A stretch of 63,532 nucleotides of DNA, from the NCBI GenBank assembly GCA_017992765.1, contig JAGOOA010000011.1, positions 1-63,532 of the forward strand. Direction: 5' to 3'. Below the pieces are notes generated by a model. The model searched no databases and had not been told where the DNA came from. It saw only the letters and a program-made list of their open reading frames with translations. The position numbers and the translations under genes were made by a program. Shown in pieces: positions 60,114-63,532 of this stretch; the stretch's first letter is position 1; every line of letters begins with the position of its first letter. This stretch comes from Syntrophorhabdaceae bacterium (lineage in GTDB: Bacteria; Desulfobacterota; Syntrophorhabdia; Syntrophorhabdales; Syntrophorhabdaceae).

Positions 60114-63100
60114 ATGAAAGAAAATCCCCGAAAATCAGCGCACGGCACCCCTACAATGGAATTCCACGTCTCCCGGAGATCGCGGGACTTCTACCGTTTC
60201 AGCGAGGCCCTTTTTTCTCTCAGCGGCAACGTCATCTTCACGAACTTTTACGCTGCCCGCGTCTTTGCCCAGAAGATCAACGAAAAAAAAGACCTTATAA
60301 GCTTTCCCGAAGGAGCGGTCAAGGCAGGGCAGCTGATCGCCATGGGGCTCATCGACGAGATCCTCCACTACGTCGCCAGGCAGTACCGGAATGATATCAA
60401 CAAAAAAACGATGGCGCAGGCGCTCTCGTCGCTGAATGAAAGGCTTGGCAGGGAAAACGTCGAGGGCGCAATGCATCATTTTGTTGACGCCTTTCCGCCG
60501 CTTCGGGTGTACAAGAACGAGGTCGGCATCGCAGATTACCTGAACGGCGACACGGAGGGGATCCCGAACAGGCAGATCATCCTTGAGGAGATGCTTCTTC
60601 TGTGGCTTGCGAATATGAATCCGGCCTTTTCTCCGTTCTTCGAGCTTTTCGACGATGTCAGCCTGAAAAAGGAAACGGCCTACCTCCAGATCATATCGGG
60701 GCTGATAGACCATTTTCATTCAGAACCTCCGTTCGGCCCCGACTACCAGAACCTCGTCGATATGCTGAGAAGCCCTGCCCTTGCCGTCCCCCATTCCCTT
60801 TCGGGGCAGCTTGCGTACATCATGGAGCGCTGGGGTTATATCCTTCGCAAATACCTGCCGCTTATCCTCAAGAGCCTCGACCTCTTCAAGGAAGAACAGA
60901 AGCTGCCCTTCATGGGCGCAGGGCCGTCAGAGGTTGCAAGGCTTAAAGAACTTGGGCTTGAGCTCGAACCAGAACACTTCACGCCGGACAGCGAGTGGAT
61001 GCCGCGTCTCGTCCTCATCGCGAAGAACATCTACGTCTGGCTCGACCAGCTTTCTAAAAAATATCAGCGCCATATTACGAGGCTCGACGGGGTCCCCGAC
61101 GAAGAGCTCGATACCCTGCAGCAAAGGGGCATCACAGGCCTATGGCTCATAGGCGTCTGGGAGCGAAGCCCCGCGTCGCAGAAGATCAAGCAGCTCTGCG
61201 GCAACCCCGAGGCCGTTCCGTCCGCCTATTCCCTCTACGACTACATCATCGCCTCTGACCTCGGGGGCGACGAGGCATTCAACGGCCTGAGGGAGCGGGC
61301 CTGGAAGCGCGGTATCAGGCTGGCGAGCGACATGGTTCCCAACCACGTGGGCATCTATTCCAGATGGATGATAGAGCACCCCGACTGGTTCATAGCCCTG
61401 GATCAGAACCCGTTCCCATGGTATTCCTACGGCGGCCTTGACCTCTCCCATGACGAGCGCGTCTCCATCTTTATCGAAGACCACTACTATGAGCGCACTG
61501 ACGCGGCCGTGGTCTTTAAGCGGAAAGACAGGTGGACAGGGGATGAAAAATACGTCTACCACGGCAACGACGGGACGAGCATGCCCTGGAACGATACGGC
61601 ACAGCTCAACTACCTCAACCCGGAAGTGCGTGAGGCAATGGTCAACACGATCATCGCCGTCGCAAAGCAATTCCCCATCATCCGCTTTGACGCCGCCATG
61701 ACGCTCACGAAGCGCCACTACCAGCGCCTGTGGTTCCCCGAACCCGGAACGGGCGGGGCGATCCCCACGCGCGTCGAGCACGGCCTCACGAAACACCAGT
61801 TCAACTCCCTCATGCCCAACGAATTCTGGCGCGAGGTGGTGGACCGCGTTGCGCAGGAGGCGCCGGACACGCTGCTTCTCGCCGAGGCCTTCTGGCTGCT
61901 CGAAGGCTACTTCGTGAGGACCCTGGGAATGCACAGGGTCTACAACAGCGCCTTCATGAACATGCTCCGCGACGAAGAGAATGCCAAGTACCGCCAGGTA
62001 ATGAAGAACACCCTCGAGTTCGACCCGGAGATCCTGAGGCGCTTTGTCAACTTTATGAACAACCCGGACGAGAGGACCGCCGTCGACCAGTTCGGCAAGG
62101 ACAGTAAATATTTTGGCGTCTGCATCCTCATGATAACGCTGCCGGGCCTCCCCATGTTCGGCCACGGCCAGATCGAGGGCTTCACGGAAAAGTACGGCAT
62201 GGAGTACAGGCGCGCATACTGGGAAGAAGAGCCTGACGGATATCTCATCGAAAGGCACGAGAGGGAGATATTCCCGCTGCTCCACAAACGATACCTCTTC
62301 GCGGGGGTCGAGCATTTCCTCCTCTACGACTTTTTCACCCCTGACGGCCATGTGAGCGAGGATGTCTTCGCCTATTCAAACCGGTACGGGAGCGAGGTGT
62401 CGCTTGTCGTCTACAATAACAAGAACGCGCCTCTCAGCGGCTGGATACGCACGTCTGTAGGTTTTGCCGTAAAGGGCGGCGATATGAGCCAGCCGGCCCT
62501 CGCCCGGAAGACGCTCTCCGAGGGCCTCGGGATAAGCGGAAAGCCGGGGCATTTCACCCTGTTCAGGGACCACGCAACAGGCCTCCAGTATATAAGGGAA
62601 AGCGGGGGGCTCGCGGAAAAAGGCCTCTATATAGAGCTTGGCCCTTACCAGCACCACGTCTTCCTCGACATAGCGGAGATCGAGGACAATGCATGGTCTC
62701 ACTACGCCCAGCTGAACACATACCTGAACGGCCTCGGGGTCCCGAACATCGACGACGCGATACGCGAGATATTCCTCCAGCCCATCCACCAGAGCTTCAA
62801 GGAACTCATCAATGTCCATATGCTGAAAGGGATGCTCGACGCAAGGATAGCGATCGCCCTGGAGCAGATCGAAGACGTACCTGCCCCGTTCCTGGATGAG
62901 ATCCGTTGGAAGACAACAAACCTTGTACGGGAGATCAGGCAGTTTGCCAATGGCACCGTGGACGAGGGCCTTGTCGTGGAAGATATTATGAGCGCACTGC
63001 ATGCCGCCCTTCACGGACAAAGAACGCTCGACAGGATCGCAGGTGCAGGCGAAGAGGACGGGAACAAGTTTATCGGGTTCCTGCGGGCAGGCTTCTTCGG

Positions 63101-63532
63101 CGCTGACCACCATGCCCTGTGCCAGCTCAACTGGGTCTTTGTAAGGTCTATGGGCAAGGTCATCGACACCCATACAAACCCCGACGAACAGGGCAGGAGC
63201 TGGATCGACGAGTGGCTCCTCGGCCGCATCATGGGCGACGCCTTACAGGAGCTGGGGTTTACTCCAGATGATGCGTACCGCGGCGTAATGGCGGTAAAGA
63301 TATTCACCGGCCACCAGCACTGGTTCGGCGCTGCGCAGCCGCCCAGCCCGTACCAGGCCCTTACGACCTTCCTCAATGACAGCGAGGTCCAGGGCTTCCT
63401 GCAGGTCAACCGCTACAAGGACATACTCTGGTTCAACAAGGACGCCTTCGAGCTTCTCCTTGCATGGATGGCATTCACCACAATGATATCCATCGCAAGC
63501 GATCCCGCCAGGACAGAAAAGGAACAGGATGA
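60114..63532 (+). CDS. Large GH13-type alpha-amylase family protein (3' end outside window)
   Basis: ATG at 60114 (or 60156), open to the right edge, 1139 codons seen. Residues 1-330 form a helical N-terminal region I cannot assign. A GH13-like barrel spans about 330-720. Region I is SDMVPNHVG; the nucleophile Asp526 is in IIRFDAAM; the acid/base Glu591 is in LLLAEAFW; the third acid Asp652 is in MNNPDER, so the usual NHD is NPD. After it come a beta-rich part (YSNRYGSEVSLVVYNN) and a helical C-terminal region. It probably acts on alpha-glucan, as hydrolase or transferase. The His to Pro change beside the third acid is unusual for GH13, and the activity is unproven. There is no signal peptide, so it is likely cytoplasmic. 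Confidence 0.82.
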   Translation, partial: MKENPRKSAHGTPTMEFHVSRRSRDFYRFSEALFSLSGNVIFTNFYAARVFAQKINEKKDLISFPEGAVKAGQLIAMGLIDEILHYVARQYRNDINKKTMAQALSSLNERLGRENVEGAMHHFVDAFPPLRVYKNEVGIADYLNGDTEGIPNRQIILEEMLLLWLANMNPAFSPFFELFDDVSLKKETAYLQIISGLIDHFHSEPPFGPDYQNLVDMLRSPALAVPHSLSGQLAYIMERWGYILRKYLPLILKSLDLFKEEQKLPFMGAGPSEVARLKELGLELEPEHFTPDSEWMPRLVLIAKNIYVWLDQLSKKYQRHITRLDGVPDEELDTLQQRGITGLWLIGVWERSPASQKIKQLCGNPEAVPSAYSLYDYIIASDLGGDEAFNGLRERAWKRGIRLASDMVPNHVGIYSRWMIEHPDWFIALDQNPFPWYSYGGLDLSHDERVSIFIEDHYYERTDAAVVFKRKDRWTGDEKYVYHGNDGTSMPWNDTAQLNYLNPEVREAMVNTIIAVAKQFPIIRFDAAMTLTKRHYQRLWFPEPGTGGAIPTRVEHGLTKHQFNSLMPNEFWREVVDRVAQEAPDTLLLAEAFWLLEGYFVRTLGMHRVYNSAFMNMLRDEENAKYRQVMKNTLEFDPEILRRFVNFMNNPDERTAVDQFGKDSKYFGVCILMITLPGLPMFGHGQIEGFTEKYGMEYRRAYWEEEPDGYLIERHEREIFPLLHKRYLFAGVEHFLLYDFFTPDGHVSEDVFAYSNRYGSEVSLVVYNNKNAPLSGWIRTSVGFAVKGGDMSQPALARKTLSEGLGISGKPGHFTLFRDHATGLQYIRESGGLAEKGLYIELGPYQHHVFLDIAEIEDNAWSHYAQLNTYLNGLGVPNIDDAIREIFLQPIHQSFKELINVHMLKGMLDARIAIALEQIEDVPAPFLDEIRWKTTNLVREIRQFANGTVDEGLVVEDIMSALHAALHGQRTLDRIAGAGEEDGNKFIGFLRAGFFGADHHALCQLNWVFVRSMGKVIDTHTNPDEQGRSWIDEWLLGRIMGDALQELGFTPDDAYRGVMAVKIFTGHQHWFGAAQPPSPYQALTTFLNDSEVQGFLQVNRYKDILWFNKDAFELLLAWMAFTTMISIASDPARTEKEQD

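Noticed and set aside
61140-62351. 403-codon open frame on the minus strand
   Set aside because: It lies wholly opposite the GH13-type gene, has low-complexity Val/Glu/Arg-rich composition and no family motif, while the plus frame has the catalytic blocks.

Overview
The window reads as chromosomal DNA of an anaerobic, Gram-negative bacterium of the deltaproteobacterial (Desulfobacterota) type, perhaps close to the syntrophic lineages. This is an inference from gene content: a 4-hydroxybutyryl-CoA dehydratase with a CoA-transferase, sigma-54 promoters with a PAS/AAA+ activator, the ychF-pth-rplY-prs-tRNA(Gln)-spoVG-ispE block, ExbB/ExbD/TonB, an RpoS-type sigma factor next to pcm, and lipoproteins. 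No 16S rRNA gene or species-level marker is present. I see no transposase, integrase, phage gene or CRISPR array.

Layout. 1-4.6 kb: a cut-off MetE/UROD-like gene, a lytic transglycosylase, a GlcD-type FAD oxidoreductase and ilvD. 4.8-17.5 kb: a phosphate island with phoB-phoR, a lone CBM48 protein, a CNNM/CBS membrane protein, a classical pstSCAB-phoU operon, and directly behind it a second pst system (pstS2-C2-A2-B2-B3) with two ATPase genes. 17.6-27.2 kb (minus strand): CoA-transferase, a Cys-rich small protein, 4-hydroxybutyryl-CoA dehydratase, a complete Liv-type ABC importer (livKHMGF) and a sigma-54 activator. 27.3-30.4 kb: SPFH and zinc-ribbon proteins plus a small basic protein. 30.4-38.8 kb (minus): translation, cell-envelope precursor and RNA genes. 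39-46 kb: sugar-phosphate genes, LOG-family hydrolase, trmI and a tonB-exbD-exbB operon. 46-51 kb: Smr protein, proC-pcm-rpoS-murJ. 51-63.5 kb: acyl-CoA ligase, cobO, HD hydrolase, ubiE/menG methyltransferase, acyltransferase, MFS exporter, an ATPase-GNAT fusion and a large GH13-type protein that runs off the right edge.

How genes work together. PhoR/PhoB probably control the pst genes: three TTAACA-like hexamers at an exact 11-bp period sit upstream of pstS1. In the second pst system the two ATPases have lost complementary motifs. PstB2 lacks the Q-loop Gln and the H-loop His; PstB3 lacks the LSGGQ signature. A heterodimer would have exactly one canonical and one degenerate ATP site. In the 4-hydroxybutyrate region, both the dehydratase operon and livK have a sigma-54 promoter, and both have the same palindrome GATGCA-N4-TGCATC upstream, which points to one regulon run by the adjacent activator.

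A second theme is repeat DNA. Many intergenic gaps hold hairpin-forming tracts built from short units, most with a 7-bp period but unrelated unit sequences (ATATCGT, AGCTATC, GTTCAAC, CCTCGTC, GATACTC and others), some shared as longer dispersed elements. Two tracts have entered coding genes: in frame in the linker of a radical SAM protein, and as a (CCTCGTC)4 run inside the tonB-like gene, where unit slippage would shift the frame.
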